64,000 nt of DNA, taken from positions 1 to 64,000 of the forward strand of contig NZ_SNWD01000006.1 in assembly GCF_004361835.1 (NCBI RefSeq), in the 5' to 3' direction. A model generated the notes under the pieces. It searched no databases and was not told where the DNA came from. It saw nothing but the letters and a program-made list of their open reading frames with translations. Below are positions 56,660-64,000 of the stretch, piece by piece. The translations under genes and the position numbers were made by a program. Within the stretch, counting starts at the first letter, position 1. Each line of letters begins with the position of its first letter. Source of the stretch: Stakelama pacifica (lineage in GTDB: Bacteria > Pseudomonadota > Alphaproteobacteria > Sphingomonadales > Sphingomonadaceae).

Positions 56660-57898
56660 ATGGCAACCGAAGTCAAAGTACCCACCCTGGGCGAATCGAT
56701 CACCGAAGCGACGCTGGGCGAATGGCTGAAAAAGCCCGGAGATGCGGTTGCGGCCGACGAACCGATCGCCAGCCTCGAAACCGACAAGGTGTCTGTTGAG
56801 GTGCCTTCGCCTGTCGCCGGGACCATGGGCGACTACAGCGTGCAGGTCGGCGACACGGTAGAAGTAGGCGCAGTCATCGCATCGATCGAATCGGGTGCAG
56901 GCGGTGCGAAGGCCGCTCCTACCCCGCCCGAAACCAAATCTTCCGACGCAGCGGTGAAGCCCGAAAATGCCGGGCAGCAAGCGCCGGGCGGCGATGTCGA
57001 GGCCGCTGCGCTGTCGCCGTCGGTGCGTCGCGCAGTGCTCGAAACCGGCGTTGATCCGTCGAATATCAAGGGAACCGGCAAGGATGGCCGCATCACCAAG
57101 GAAGATGTGATGGCGGCGGCCGAGAATAAGGGCGGCAGCACGCCTGCACCTTCGCCTGCTCCGGCACCCGCCCCGGCGGCTGCACCGGCAGGTGGCGAGC
57201 GCAAGGAAGAGCGCGTGCGCATGACGCGCCTGCGTCAGACCATCGCAAAGCGCCTGAAGAGCGCGCAGAACGAAGCGGCGCTGCTCACCACCTTCAACGA
57301 TGTCGACATGACTGCTGTCATGGAAGCGCGTGCGAAGTATAAGGACCTGTTCGAAAAGAAGCACGGCGTTCGCCTTGGCTTTATGGGCTTCTTCGTGAAG
57401 GCCGCGTGCATGGCGCTGAAGGACGTTCCGGCGGTCAATGCGCAGATCGACGGCGATGAGATCGTCTATCACGATTATGCCGACATTTCGGTCGCGGTTT
57501 CCGCGCCGCAGGGGCTGGTGGTGCCGGTGATCCGCAGCGCCGACCAGATGAGCGTCGCGACGATCGAAAAGACGATCGGCGATTTCGGCAAGCGCGCCAA
57601 GTCGGGCGATCTCAAGATGGACGAGATGAAGGGCGGTACCTTCACGATCTCGAACGGCGGCGTGTTCGGTTCGCTGATGTCGACGCCGATCGTCAATCCG
57701 CCTCAGGCAGCGGTGCTCGGCCTGCACCGGATCGAGGAACGCCCGGTGGTTCGCGATGGTCAGATCGTCGCGCGTCCGATGATGTATCTGGCGCTGACCT
57801 ATGATCACCGTCTGATCGATGGTCGTGAGGCTGTGACCTTCCTCGTCGCGCTGAAGAACGCGATCGAGGATCCGACCCGTATCCTGATCGATTTGTGA
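56660..57898 (+). CDS. sucB: Dihydrolipoamide succinyltransferase (E2 of 2-oxoglutarate dehydrogenase)
   Basis: A 412-residue core subunit. The lipoyl domain (1-78) has the lipoylated Lys43 in [10 protein letters not shown] Pro/Ala-rich linker and the E3-binding domain (about 118-152, [14 protein letters not shown]) follow, then a second Ala/Pro linker. The catalytic domain ends with [14 protein letters not shown], holding the active His and Asp. Only one lipoyl domain is present, as expected for SucB. The ATG at 56660 starts directly after the REP pair. Confidence 0.97.
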   Translation: MATEVKVPTLGESITEATLGEWLKKPGDAVAADEPIASLETDKVSVEVPSPVAGTMGDYSVQVGDTVEVGAVIASIESGAGGAKAAPTPPETKSSDAAVKPENAGQQAPGGDVEAAALSPSVRRAVLETGVDPSNIKGTGKDGRITKEDVMAAAENKGGSTPAPSPAPAPAPAAAPAGGERKEERVRMTRLRQTIAKRLKSAQNEAALLTTFNDVDMTAVMEARAKYKDLFEKKHGVRLGFMGFFVKAACMALKDVPAVNAQIDGDEIVYHDYADISVAVSAPQGLVVPVIRSADQMSVATIEKTIGDFGKRAKSGDLKMDEMKGGTFTISNGGVFGSLMSTPIVNPPQAAVLGLHRIEERPVVRDGQIVARPMMYLALTYDHRLIDGREAVTFLVALKNAIEDPTRILIDL

Positions 57899-57905
57899 GC
57901 GGTTG

Positions 57906-57988
57906 GTGCTCCTGCGAAAGCAGGAGTCCAGGGCATCAAACAGTACGCTTCAATTGTGACTCTGGATTCCTGCTTTTGCAGGAATACG
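57906..57988. repeat. REP-like inverted hairpin pair 3 (before GIY-YIG gene)
   Basis: The hairpin CTCCTGCGAAAGCAGGAG at 57909-57926 faces ATTCCTGCTTTTGCAGGAAT near 57966-57985. Arms are flanked by CCAG/CTGG in mirrored positions. This family differs from the GC-richer pairs 1 and 2 but matches pair 4. Confidence 0.8.
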
Positions 57989-58019
57989 AAAATGGAGAAG
58001 ACAGACGAAGTCGGGCTTT

Positions 58020-58292
58020 GTGTATCTGATGGCGAACAAGCGGAACGGGACGCTGTATTTGGGCGTCACCAGTGATCTGGCCGCTCGGGTCCATCAGCAT
58101 CGCAACGGACTGATCGACGGGTTTTCGAAGCAATACGGGTGCACGCTGCTTGTATGGTTCGAAGCGCATGACGATCTGCAGGAAGCGCGCCGCCGCGAAT
58201 TGCAGATCAAGAAATGGAAACGGGATTGGAAGCTCGAACTTATCGAGGCTGAAAATCCGCAGTGGAAGGACCTGTACGCGACACTGTTCTGA
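58020..58292 (+). CDS. GIY-YIG domain protein (small, possible mobile nuclease)
   Basis: A 90-residue protein made of one GIY-YIG nuclease domain of the UvrC-like/YhbQ type. The two motif tyrosines are in VYLMANKRNGTLYLGVTS, with Arg in LAARVHQHRNG and Glu in QEARRRELQIKKWKRDW. The only in-frame start, GTG at 58020, falls exactly on the Val of the first motif. The in-frame sequence upstream (KSGF) looks like normal family N terminus but has no start codon. A nearby ATG at 57992 is one base out of frame, so a small indel may have damaged the N terminus. It sits between sucB and lpd, flanked by REP pairs on both sides. Confidence 0.7.
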   Translation: MYLMANKRNGTLYLGVTSDLAARVHQHRNGLIDGFSKQYGCTLLVWFEAHDDLQEARRRELQIKKWKRDWKLELIEAENPQWKDLYATLF

Positions 58293-58297
58293 AGTGC

Positions 58298-58377
58298 CGT
58301 ACTCCTGCGAATGCAGGAGTCCAGAGCCGCGAACGCGTCACGTCTAAACCCTGGGCTCCTGCGTGCGCAGGAGTACG
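58298..58377. repeat. REP-like inverted hairpin pair 4 (between GIY-YIG gene and lpd)
   Basis: The hairpin ACTCCTGCGAATGCAGGAGT (58301-58320) faces GGCTCCTGCGTGCGCAGGAG (near 58353-58372) in head-to-head orientation. It is of the same CTCCTGC family as pair 3, so the GIY-YIG gene is bracketed by matching elements. The right arm ends 13 bases before the lpd start. Confidence 0.8.
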
Positions 58378-58389
58378 ATGGAGCGAGAG

Positions 58390-59784
58390 ATGGCAGACAA
58401 TTACGACTATGACGTTCTGGTAATCGGCGCCGGTCCCGGCGGTTATGTCGCGGCGATCCGTGCGGCGCAGCTGGGCCTGAAGACCGCGTGCGCCGAAAGC
58501 CGCGAAACGCTGGGCGGTACCTGCCTCAATGTCGGCTGTATTCCGTCCAAGGCGATGCTGCACGCATCCGAATATTTCGATGCCGCAGCGAATGGTGCGA
58601 TGGCGAAGATGGGCGTCAAGGTTACCCCTGAGCTCGACCTCGACGCGATGCATGGCCAGCGCAAGGACGCGGTCAAGCAGCTGACCGGCGGCATCGAATA
58701 TCTGTTCAAGAAGAACAAGGTCACCTGGCTGAAGGGCCGCGCTGCGTTTGAGGACGCGCACAAGGTGAAGGTCGGCGACGAGACCGTGACCGCGAAGAAT
58801 ATCGTCATCGCCACCGGTTCGAGCGTAACTCCGCTTCCCGGTGTCGAGATCGACCAAAGGATCGTCGTCGATTCGACCGGCGCGCTTGAACTCGCGAAAG
58901 TGCCCGAACATATGGTCGTTATCGGCGGCGGTGTGATCGGCCTTGAGCTGGGCAGTGTATGGCGGCGTCTGGGCGCGAAGGTTACCTGTGTCGAGTTCCT
59001 CGATCAGATCCTGCCCGGCTTCGACGGCGAGGTCCGCAAGGAATCGAACAAGATCTTCAAGAAGCAGGGGATCGAGTTCAAGCTGGGCACCAAGGTGACC
59101 GGTGTCGAGGTGAAGGGCGACAAGGCGACGTTGACGCTCGAACCCGCCAAGGGCGGCGATTCCGAAACCATGGAAGCCGATTGCGTGCTGGTGTCGATCG
59201 GGCGGCGTCCGAATACCGACGGGCTTGCGCTCGACAAGGCTGGCCTGAAAACCAATGAGCGCGGCCAGATCGAGATCGATCACGATTTCCGCACCGGCGT
59301 CGATGGCGTCTGGGCGATCGGCGATGTCGTTCCCGGCCCGATGCTCGCGCACAAGGCCGAGGATGAGGGCATTGCGGTTGCCGAGAATATCGCCGGCCAG
59401 ACGGGTATCGTGAATCATGAGCTGATCCCGAGCGTCGTCTATACCTGGCCCGAAATTGCCGGTGTCGGCCTGACCGAAGAAGCGGCCAAGGAAAAGGGCG
59501 AGGTGAAGGTCGGCAAATTCCCGATGCTCGCCAATAGCCGTGCCAAGACCAATCACGAGCCCGACGGCTTTGTGAAGGTGATCGCCGATGCCAAGACCGA
59601 CCGCGTCCTGGGCGTATGGTGCATCGCTTCGGTAGGCGGCACGATGATCGCGCAGGCGACGCAGGCGATGGAATTCGGCGCGACCAGCGAAGATATCGCC
59701 TATACCTGCCACGCGCATCCCACGCATAGCGAAGCGATCAAGGAAGCGGCGATGGCGGTAACGGGCAAGCCGATCCATATCTGA
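58390..59784 (+). CDS. lpdA: Dihydrolipoyl dehydrogenase (E3)
   Basis: A 464-residue flavoprotein that reoxidises dihydrolipoamide with NAD+. FAD motif VLVIGAGPGGYVAAIRAAQ (9-27), redox disulfide Cys45/Cys50 in GGTCLNVGCIPSK, NAD motif VVIGGGVIGLELGSVW, and catalytic HAHPTHSEAIKEA near the C terminus. The ATG at 58390 is preceded by GGAGCGAGAG. It completes the 2-oxoglutarate dehydrogenase gene set and may also serve other lipoyl complexes. Confidence 0.97.
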   Translation: MADNYDYDVLVIGAGPGGYVAAIRAAQLGLKTACAESRETLGGTCLNVGCIPSKAMLHASEYFDAAANGAMAKMGVKVTPELDLDAMHGQRKDAVKQLTGGIEYLFKKNKVTWLKGRAAFEDAHKVKVGDETVTAKNIVIATGSSVTPLPGVEIDQRIVVDSTGALELAKVPEHMVVIGGGVIGLELGSVWRRLGAKVTCVEFLDQILPGFDGEVRKESNKIFKKQGIEFKLGTKVTGVEVKGDKATLTLEPAKGGDSETMEADCVLVSIGRRPNTDGLALDKAGLKTNERGQIEIDHDFRTGVDGVWAIGDVVPGPMLAHKAEDEGIAVAENIAGQTGIVNHELIPSVVYTWPEIAGVGLTEEAAKEKGEVKVGKFPMLANSRAKTNHEPDGFVKVIADAKTDRVLGVWCIASVGGTMIAQATQAMEFGATSEDIAYTCHAHPTHSEAIKEAAMAVTGKPIHI

Positions 59785-59828
59785 TTTTGCGGGGTGCCCG
59801 GTCCGGGCGGCTGGCAGTTTCAAACTCC

Positions 59829-59865
59829 AAAACGGCATGTCGGGATATCCCGGCATGCCGTTTTT
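59829..59865 (+). terminator. Rho-independent terminator after lpd
   Basis: AACGGCATG-T-CGGG is followed by its complement CCCG-G-CATGCCGTT, then a T-run. The stem is about 14 bases with one internal mismatch. It lies 45 bases after lpd and ends the TCA operon. Confidence 0.8.
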
Positions 59866-59880
59866 GCATTCGGCCCGCGC

Positions 59881-60060
59881 ATACCAGGCTGCGGTGATGT
59901 GGACCTACACGCATATTGCAATTCTCGCCACCCGTCGTCACCCCAGCGAAAGCGTGGTCTCAGTGGGCTTGGGGAGAACGGAGCTGCGAACCTGCAGCAG
60001 ATGCCAGCGTGCGCTGGCATGACGGCGGGGGATGGGTCGCCATCCATGCAGCTTAGTACC
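59881..60060 (-). repeat. MITE-like repeat, copy C (full length, inverted)
   Basis: A 180-base element in opposite orientation to the copies at 13026 and 46207. Read on the minus strand it begins GGTACTAAGCTGCATGGATG and ends GCAGCCTGGTAT. It carries the TGCCAGCG-CA-CGCTGGCA hairpin missing from the deleted copy A. It has no coding content. Confidence 0.85.
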
Positions 60061-60418
60061 ATCTCTCCCGCTCGCTTCGAGCGAAGTCGAGACGCGCACC
60101 CGGTTAGCCAGTCAACGCCCTGTTGCGCAAGGCGCTCCGGATTGCTTCACCGCGCCGTGCGGGTTCGCAATGACGGCTGCTGATGGTCGGGAGCAGCCCG
60201 ATTCGGGTCAGTCGCGAAACCGGGTGCGAAACTGCGCCTGATCTGCCCATTTTCCGTTACGCCGGCCTCGACGCGGCATTCAGTGTTTCAGCCGGGATCG
60301 TATGCGGCTCTGGATGCCGGGTCAGGCCCGGCATACCGGTTTTTGATAGCGTCGCCGCCCCAGCGAGATCGCTTGGCGCGTGAGTGCCTCGGTAGAAAAC
60401 TGTCGCGCGCGCGTCCAA

Positions 60419-61981
60419 TCAAGCGCTGATCAGCCCCGGCCTGCCCGATTCGACTGCCCATCGTGCGGCGGTGCGGATCGGGGCGCCCGGCTGACGCACC
60501 GAATCGACGACGCGGAAATGGCCGGTCCATGCTTCGGGCGTGATCTCGGACAGCACATAGCCGCGCCGGTCGTTGGTCCAGTGCAGGAAGGGGTTGTCCT
60601 GCATAATTTGCTCATTGCCCGGACGCACATCATGGCCGTCGCCGCCGCTGCTCATCGAGGTAGAAACGAACTCGCTGGCGACCGTGCGCCCTTGATGCTG
60701 CAAATCCATCGCCCAGTTCTGATGCTCGTCGCCGGTGATCACCACGACATTGCCGCCCTTGTGGCGACCGAACATCGCGAACAGCCGGTCGCGCTGATCG
60801 GGATAGCCGGCCCAGCTATCCATATTATAGGTGGGTTCGGGCGCGGGGTAGGCGGCGGTGCGGCGGTCGATCGGTGCCATCATCACCTGTTGCGCCAGCC
60901 CCTGCCAGCGCTGGTTGCTCGATGCGAAGCCCTGATCCAGCCAGTCTTCCTGCGCCGTGTCGATCATCTGCTGCCCCTTGGCATGCGCGCCCGGACACAT
61001 CGGTTTGAACCCGTCGCCGCAGGGCTGATCGCTGCGGTACAGGCGGGTATTGGGCATGTGCAGCCGCACCAGATCGCCGAAATCGACCCGCTTGCGGAAA
61101 TGCACCGCGCCTTCGGCGTCCGGGAAGGAGGCGCGGCGCACCGGCATATGTTCATACCATGCCTGAAGCGCGGCACGGCGACGCAGCAGAAACTCCTGCG
61201 GCGGCGTACCGTCCTGCGCCCATTGCCCTGCCCAGTTATTCTGCACCTCATGATCGTCATAGGTGCAATACCAGGGCGCGGCGGCGCGGGCGGCCTGAAG
61301 ATCGGCATCCATCGTCGTTTGCGCGTACCGAACGCGATAATCGTCGAGCGAGAACGGCTCACGCGTCGCATAGCGACGCACCGGCGCGATCGGCCGGTCG
61401 AACGCGTCGAGCACATAGCCCGGCGAATATTCGTAAATATAATCGCCATAATGGAACATGAAATCGGGTGCATCCTCCGCCGCGTGGCGGAAACAGGTGT
61501 ACAGCCCTGCCTCGAAATGCTGGCACCCGACTGCGGCGAAGCGCACGCGATCGACCTTCGCGCCCGGTGCAGGAAGCGTCGTCGCACGGCCGGCAAAGCT
61601 GCGCTCTCCGGCACAGCGGAAGCGATACCAATAGGGGCGGCCGGGTTTCAGGCCGCTGACCTCGACATGCACGGAATGGGCGAGTTCGGGCCATGCCTTT
61701 TCGCTGCCCTTCGCAACGACGTTCCGGAACCCGTCGTCTTCGGCGACTTCCCAGTCCACCGGCACTGCTGCCATTGGCATGCCGCCATGCGGCGCCATCG
61801 GGTCGGGGGCAAGCCGCGTCCAGATCACGAAGCCGTCGGAAAGTGCATCGCCTGCCGCCACGCCCAGCGTGAAAGGATAATCGGCAAAACCGACCTGCGC
61901 GCGGCTTGCGGCGGGGAGAAGGAAAGGAGCGGCGATAAGGCCGCCGACAAAGCCGCGGCGCGTGGGGGTGAGAATCGACAT
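60419..61981 (-). CDS. PhoD-family alkaline phosphatase/phosphodiesterase
   Basis: A 520-residue secreted protein with a twin-arginine signal (PTRRGFVGGLIAAPF, Arg8-Arg9), so it is exported folded. An N-terminal fibronectin-like domain (about 35-130) precedes the PhoD phosphatase domain. Ca2+/Fe3+ site segments are AAVGCQHFEAG, HYGDYIYEY, YDDHEVQNNW and VITGDEHQNWAMD. It scavenges phosphate from phosphodiesters. No pho-box could be recognised upstream. It is divergent from typA. Confidence 0.92.
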   Translation of the reverse strand: MSILTPTRRGFVGGLIAAPFLLPAASRAQVGFADYPFTLGVAAGDALSDGFVIWTRLAPDPMAPHGGMPMAAVPVDWEVAEDDGFRNVVAKGSEKAWPELAHSVHVEVSGLKPGRPYWYRFRCAGERSFAGRATTLPAPGAKVDRVRFAAVGCQHFEAGLYTCFRHAAEDAPDFMFHYGDYIYEYSPGYVLDAFDRPIAPVRRYATREPFSLDDYRVRYAQTTMDADLQAARAAAPWYCTYDDHEVQNNWAGQWAQDGTPPQEFLLRRRAALQAWYEHMPVRRASFPDAEGAVHFRKRVDFGDLVRLHMPNTRLYRSDQPCGDGFKPMCPGAHAKGQQMIDTAQEDWLDQGFASSNQRWQGLAQQVMMAPIDRRTAAYPAPEPTYNMDSWAGYPDQRDRLFAMFGRHKGGNVVVITGDEHQNWAMDLQHQGRTVASEFVSTSMSSGGDGHDVRPGNEQIMQDNPFLHWTNDRRGYVLSEITPEAWTGHFRVVDSVRQPGAPIRTAARWAVESGRPGLISA

Positions 61982-62076
61982 GACAGGCCGCTAGCCATGA
62001 TATGTTGCAACATTGTGGCGATCGCATCGCCGAATTGCGCCAAAGATCGTTACCGAATGACCGCCCCCCTTTTTTT

Positions 62077-62092
62077 GCGGAACAATTTCCGC
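62077..62092. promoter_or_regulatory. Small hairpin in the typA leader
   Basis: GCGGAA-CAAT-TTCCGC, preceded by seven or eight T residues, lies about 40 bases before the typA start. It could be part of the promoter or of a cold-responsive leader; BipA is cold-linked in other bacteria. Read on the minus strand it is a hairpin followed by an A-run, not a terminator for the phosphatase. Confidence 0.3.
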
Positions 62093-62129
62093 TAAGCGCG
62101 CGCAAACCTCGTTTCCGGGACAATTTATA

Positions 62130-63947
62130 ATGACACTTCGCAACGTGGCGATCATCGCCCACGTCGATCACGGCAAAACAACGCTCGTCGACCAGCTTTT
62201 CCGCCAGTCCGGTACCTTCCGCGACAATCAGCGCATCGACGAACGCGCGATGGATTCGAACGATCTCGAAAAAGAACGCGGGATCACCATTCTGGCCAAG
62301 TGCACCTCGGTCGAATGGGAAGGCACGCGGATCAACATCGTCGATACGCCGGGCCACGCCGATTTCGGCGGCGAAGTGGAACGTATTCTCAGCATGGTCG
62401 ACGGCGTGATTCTGCTGGTCGATTCGTCGGAAGGCGCAATGCCGCAGACGAAGTTCGTGACCGGCAAGGCGCTGGCGCTCGGCCTGAAGCCGATCGTGGT
62501 CGTCAACAAGGTCGACCGTTCCGATTCGCGCATTCAGGAAGTGCTCGACGAAGTCTTCGACCTGTTCGTCAGCCTCGACGCGAATGACGAGCAGCTCGAT
62601 TTCCCCGTGCTCTACGCTTCGGGCCGTAACGGCTATGCGAGCGAAAATCCCGATGCGCGCGAGGGCACGCTGACGCCGCTGTTCGAAAAGATCGTCAGCC
62701 ATGTTCCGGCACCCGATGTCGATGTCGACGCGCCGTTCAAATTCCTTGTGACCTTGCTCGACCGCGATAATTTCGTCGGTCGTATTCTGACCGGCCGCGT
62801 CGAAACCGGCACGGTGAAGCTGAACCAGCCGATCCACGCGCTCGATCGCGACGGCAAGATCGTCGAAACCGGCCGCGCGACCAAGATCATGGCGTTCCGC
62901 GGTCTGGAGCGCGTGCCCGTGGACGAGGCAAAGGCAGGCGACATCATCTCGATGGCTGGCCTTGAAGTCGCGACGGTGGCCAACACCATCGCCGACACCT
63001 CGGTCAGCGAGCCGATTCAGGCGCAGCCGATCGATCCGCCCACGCTGTCGATGCGCTTTGCCGTGAACGATTCGCCGATGGCGGGCCGTGAGGGCAGCAA
63101 GGTCACGAGCCGCATGATCCGCGACCGTCTGTTCCGCGAAGCCGAATCGAACGTCGCGATCAAGGTGACCGAGGCTGAGGACAAGGACAGTTTCGAAGTT
63201 GCAGGGCGCGGCGAATTGCAGCTGGGCGTTCTGATCGAAACCATGCGCCGCGAAGGCTTCGAGCTGGGGATCAGCCGCCCGCGCGTGCTGTTCCGTGACG
63301 GCGAAAATGGCCGTGAAGAGCCGTATGAAACCGTCGTTATCGATGTGGACGAGGAGTTTTCGGGCACGGTCGTCGAGAAGATGAACCTGCGCAAGGCCGA
63401 AATGACCGATATGCGCCCGTCGGGCGGCGGCAAGACGCGCATCACCTTCTCCGCGCCCAGCCGCGGCCTGATCGGCTATCACGGCGAATTCCTGTCCGAC
63501 ACGCGCGGCACCGGCATCATGAACCGTCTGTTCGAGAAATACGGTCCGTATAAGGGCCAGATCGAAGGCCGTAAGAACGGCGTGCTGATCTCCAACGGCA
63601 CGGGCGAGGCGAATGCCTATTCGCTCAACAGCCTCGAAGATCGCGGCATTCTGTTCGTCGGCCATGGCGAGGCGCTGTACGAAGGCATGGTGATCGGTGA
63701 AAACGCCAAGACGGATGACCTTGAGGTCAATCCGATGAAGGCGAAGCAGCTCACCAATATCCGCTCGTCGGGCAAGGACGATGCGATCCGTCTAACCCCG
63801 CCGCGCAAGATGACGCTGGAACAGGCCATTGCCTATATCGACGATGACGAGCTGGTCGAGGTAACGCCCAAGACCATCCGTCTGCGCAAGCGTCATCTCG
63901 ATCCGCATGAGCGTAAAAAGGCGAAGCGCGCGGGCGCCGGCGCATAA
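62130..63947 (+). CDS. typA: Ribosome-associated GTPase TypA/BipA
   Basis: A 605-residue translational GTPase that binds the 70S ribosome and helps 50S assembly under stress or cold. G1 is AHVDHGKT (10-17), switch II is [16 protein letters not shown]4 is VVNKVDR. EF-G-like domains III and V follow, with [18 protein letters not shown] and [20 protein letters not shown], the latter typical of BipA. The C-terminal basic tail is intact. A probable terminator begins after the stop and is cut by the window edge. Confidence 0.97.
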   Translation: MTLRNVAIIAHVDHGKTTLVDQLFRQSGTFRDNQRIDERAMDSNDLEKERGITILAKCTSVEWEGTRINIVDTPGHADFGGEVERILSMVDGVILLVDSSEGAMPQTKFVTGKALALGLKPIVVVNKVDRSDSRIQEVLDEVFDLFVSLDANDEQLDFPVLYASGRNGYASENPDAREGTLTPLFEKIVSHVPAPDVDVDAPFKFLVTLLDRDNFVGRILTGRVETGTVKLNQPIHALDRDGKIVETGRATKIMAFRGLERVPVDEAKAGDIISMAGLEVATVANTIADTSVSEPIQAQPIDPPTLSMRFAVNDSPMAGREGSKVTSRMIRDRLFREAESNVAIKVTEAEDKDSFEVAGRGELQLGVLIETMRREGFELGISRPRVLFRDGENGREEPYETVVIDVDEEFSGTVVEKMNLRKAEMTDMRPSGGGKTRITFSAPSRGLIGYHGEFLSDTRGTGIMNRLFEKYGPYKGQIEGRKNGVLISNGTGEANAYSLNSLEDRGILFVGHGEALYEGMVIGENAKTDDLEVNPMKAKQLTNIRSSGKDDAIRLTPPRKMTLEQAIAYIDDDELVEVTPKTIRLRKRHLDPHERKKAKRAGAGA

Positions 63948-63968
63948 GCGATTGCAGATATGGTAAGG

Positions 63969-64000
63969 AAGGGGCCTGTCGCAGCGATGCGGCGGGCCTT
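63969..64000 (+). terminator. Probable terminator after typA, truncated by window end
   Basis: GGCCTGTCGC followed by AGCGAT and GCGGCGGGCCTT forms an imperfect stem directly at the window edge. The T-tract would lie outside. Confidence 0.5.

Larger units (their letters stand above)
59785..60418. other. 634-base repeat-rich spacer without a gene
   Basis: No reading frame here has family features or suitable codon bias. The spacer holds, in order, a terminator, an inverted copy of the MITE-like repeat and at least three further short repeats: the CGCTTCGAGCGAAGTCGAG type near 60070, the GATTGCTTCACCGCGCCGTG type near 60140, and ATGCCGGG-TCAG(G)-CCCGGCAT hairpin at 60314-60334. It acts as a sink for dispersed repeats. 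Confidence 0.75.

Noticed and set aside
53545..58377. Interpreting the repeated hairpins as a CRISPR array or as four terminators
   Set aside because: Repeats are palindromic pairs of differing sequence separated by whole genes, not regular direct repeats; they lack T-tracts.
61359..63665. A 768-codon open frame antisense to typA and running into the PhoD gene
   Set aside because: It spans a divergent promoter region and two well-supported genes; composition is typical of an antisense shadow.

Overview
This 64 kb window is chromosomal DNA from an alphaproteobacterium, almost certainly a sphingomonad (order Sphingomonadales). The evidence is high G+C with strong third-position bias, a UbiM-like ubiquinone hydroxylase, a DUF5818-type small protein, TTG/GTG starts mixed with ATG, and the typical arrangement of TCA-cycle genes with REP-like intergenic repeats. 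Genus cannot be fixed by eye. No rRNA, tRNA, CRISPR array, prophage or integrase was seen, and almost every base is in or next to a recognisable gene.

Layout. 0.3-3.5 kb (+): a CitE-like CoA lyase, a UbiH/UbiM flavin hydroxylase and a membrane fatty-acid-desaturase-like protein. 3.5-13.0 kb: a compact export/regulation module. On the minus strand lie a periplasmic adaptor, an ABC ATPase, a previously unannotated 30-codon membrane mini-ORF and two tandem FtsX/MacB-type permeases. Divergently (+) lie an NtrC-like response regulator with a degenerate AAA+ domain and its histidine kinase. 13.0-25.5 kb: housekeeping and accessory genes on both strands (DUF2188 protein, PAP2 phosphatase, galE, msrA, PilZ protein, threonylcarbamoyl-AMP synthase, acyl-CoA dehydrogenase, zinc-ribbon protein, GntR/YtrA regulator, nitroreductase, POT peptide transporter, NnrU-like protein, lipoprotein sugar dehydrogenase-like protein).

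25.0-35.8 kb (-): one long, tightly overlapped gene string. It encodes a PaoABC-like molybdenum hydroxylase (2Fe-2S subunit, FAD/4Fe-4S subunit, two tandem large subunits), XdhC and MocA maturation factors, an EamA transporter, acetyl-CoA synthetase and two tiny coupled ORFs. 35.9-43.4 kb: a periplasmic glycerophosphodiesterase, a lipoprotein, a DUF2459 protein, phenylalanine hydroxylase, prmA, an SDR and two tandem soluble chemoreceptor-like proteins.

43.5-59.8 kb (+): the respiratory and TCA block. sdhC-sdhD-sdhA is followed by a terminator, a MITE-like repeat and a ClpP-like gene. Then come sdhB, a PaaI thioesterase, zapE, a secreted GH2 glycosidase, mdh, sucD, sucA, sucB, a GIY-YIG protein and lpd. 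No sucC is present here. The sucD-sucA, sucA-sucB, sucB-GIY-YIG and GIY-YIG-lpd junctions each carry a head-to-head pair of REP-like hairpins. A 0.6 kb repeat-rich spacer, a PhoD-type phosphatase (-) and typA/bipA (+) close the window.

The most interesting items are: (a) the two-permease ABC module with its 30-residue coupled mini-protein and a response regulator that has lost the sigma-54 contact loop; (b) the REP-pair-punctuated suc-lpd operon carrying a GIY-YIG gene between two such pairs; (c) a three-copy MITE-like family with terminal inverted repeats, including one internally deleted copy and one lying between sdhA and sdhB.
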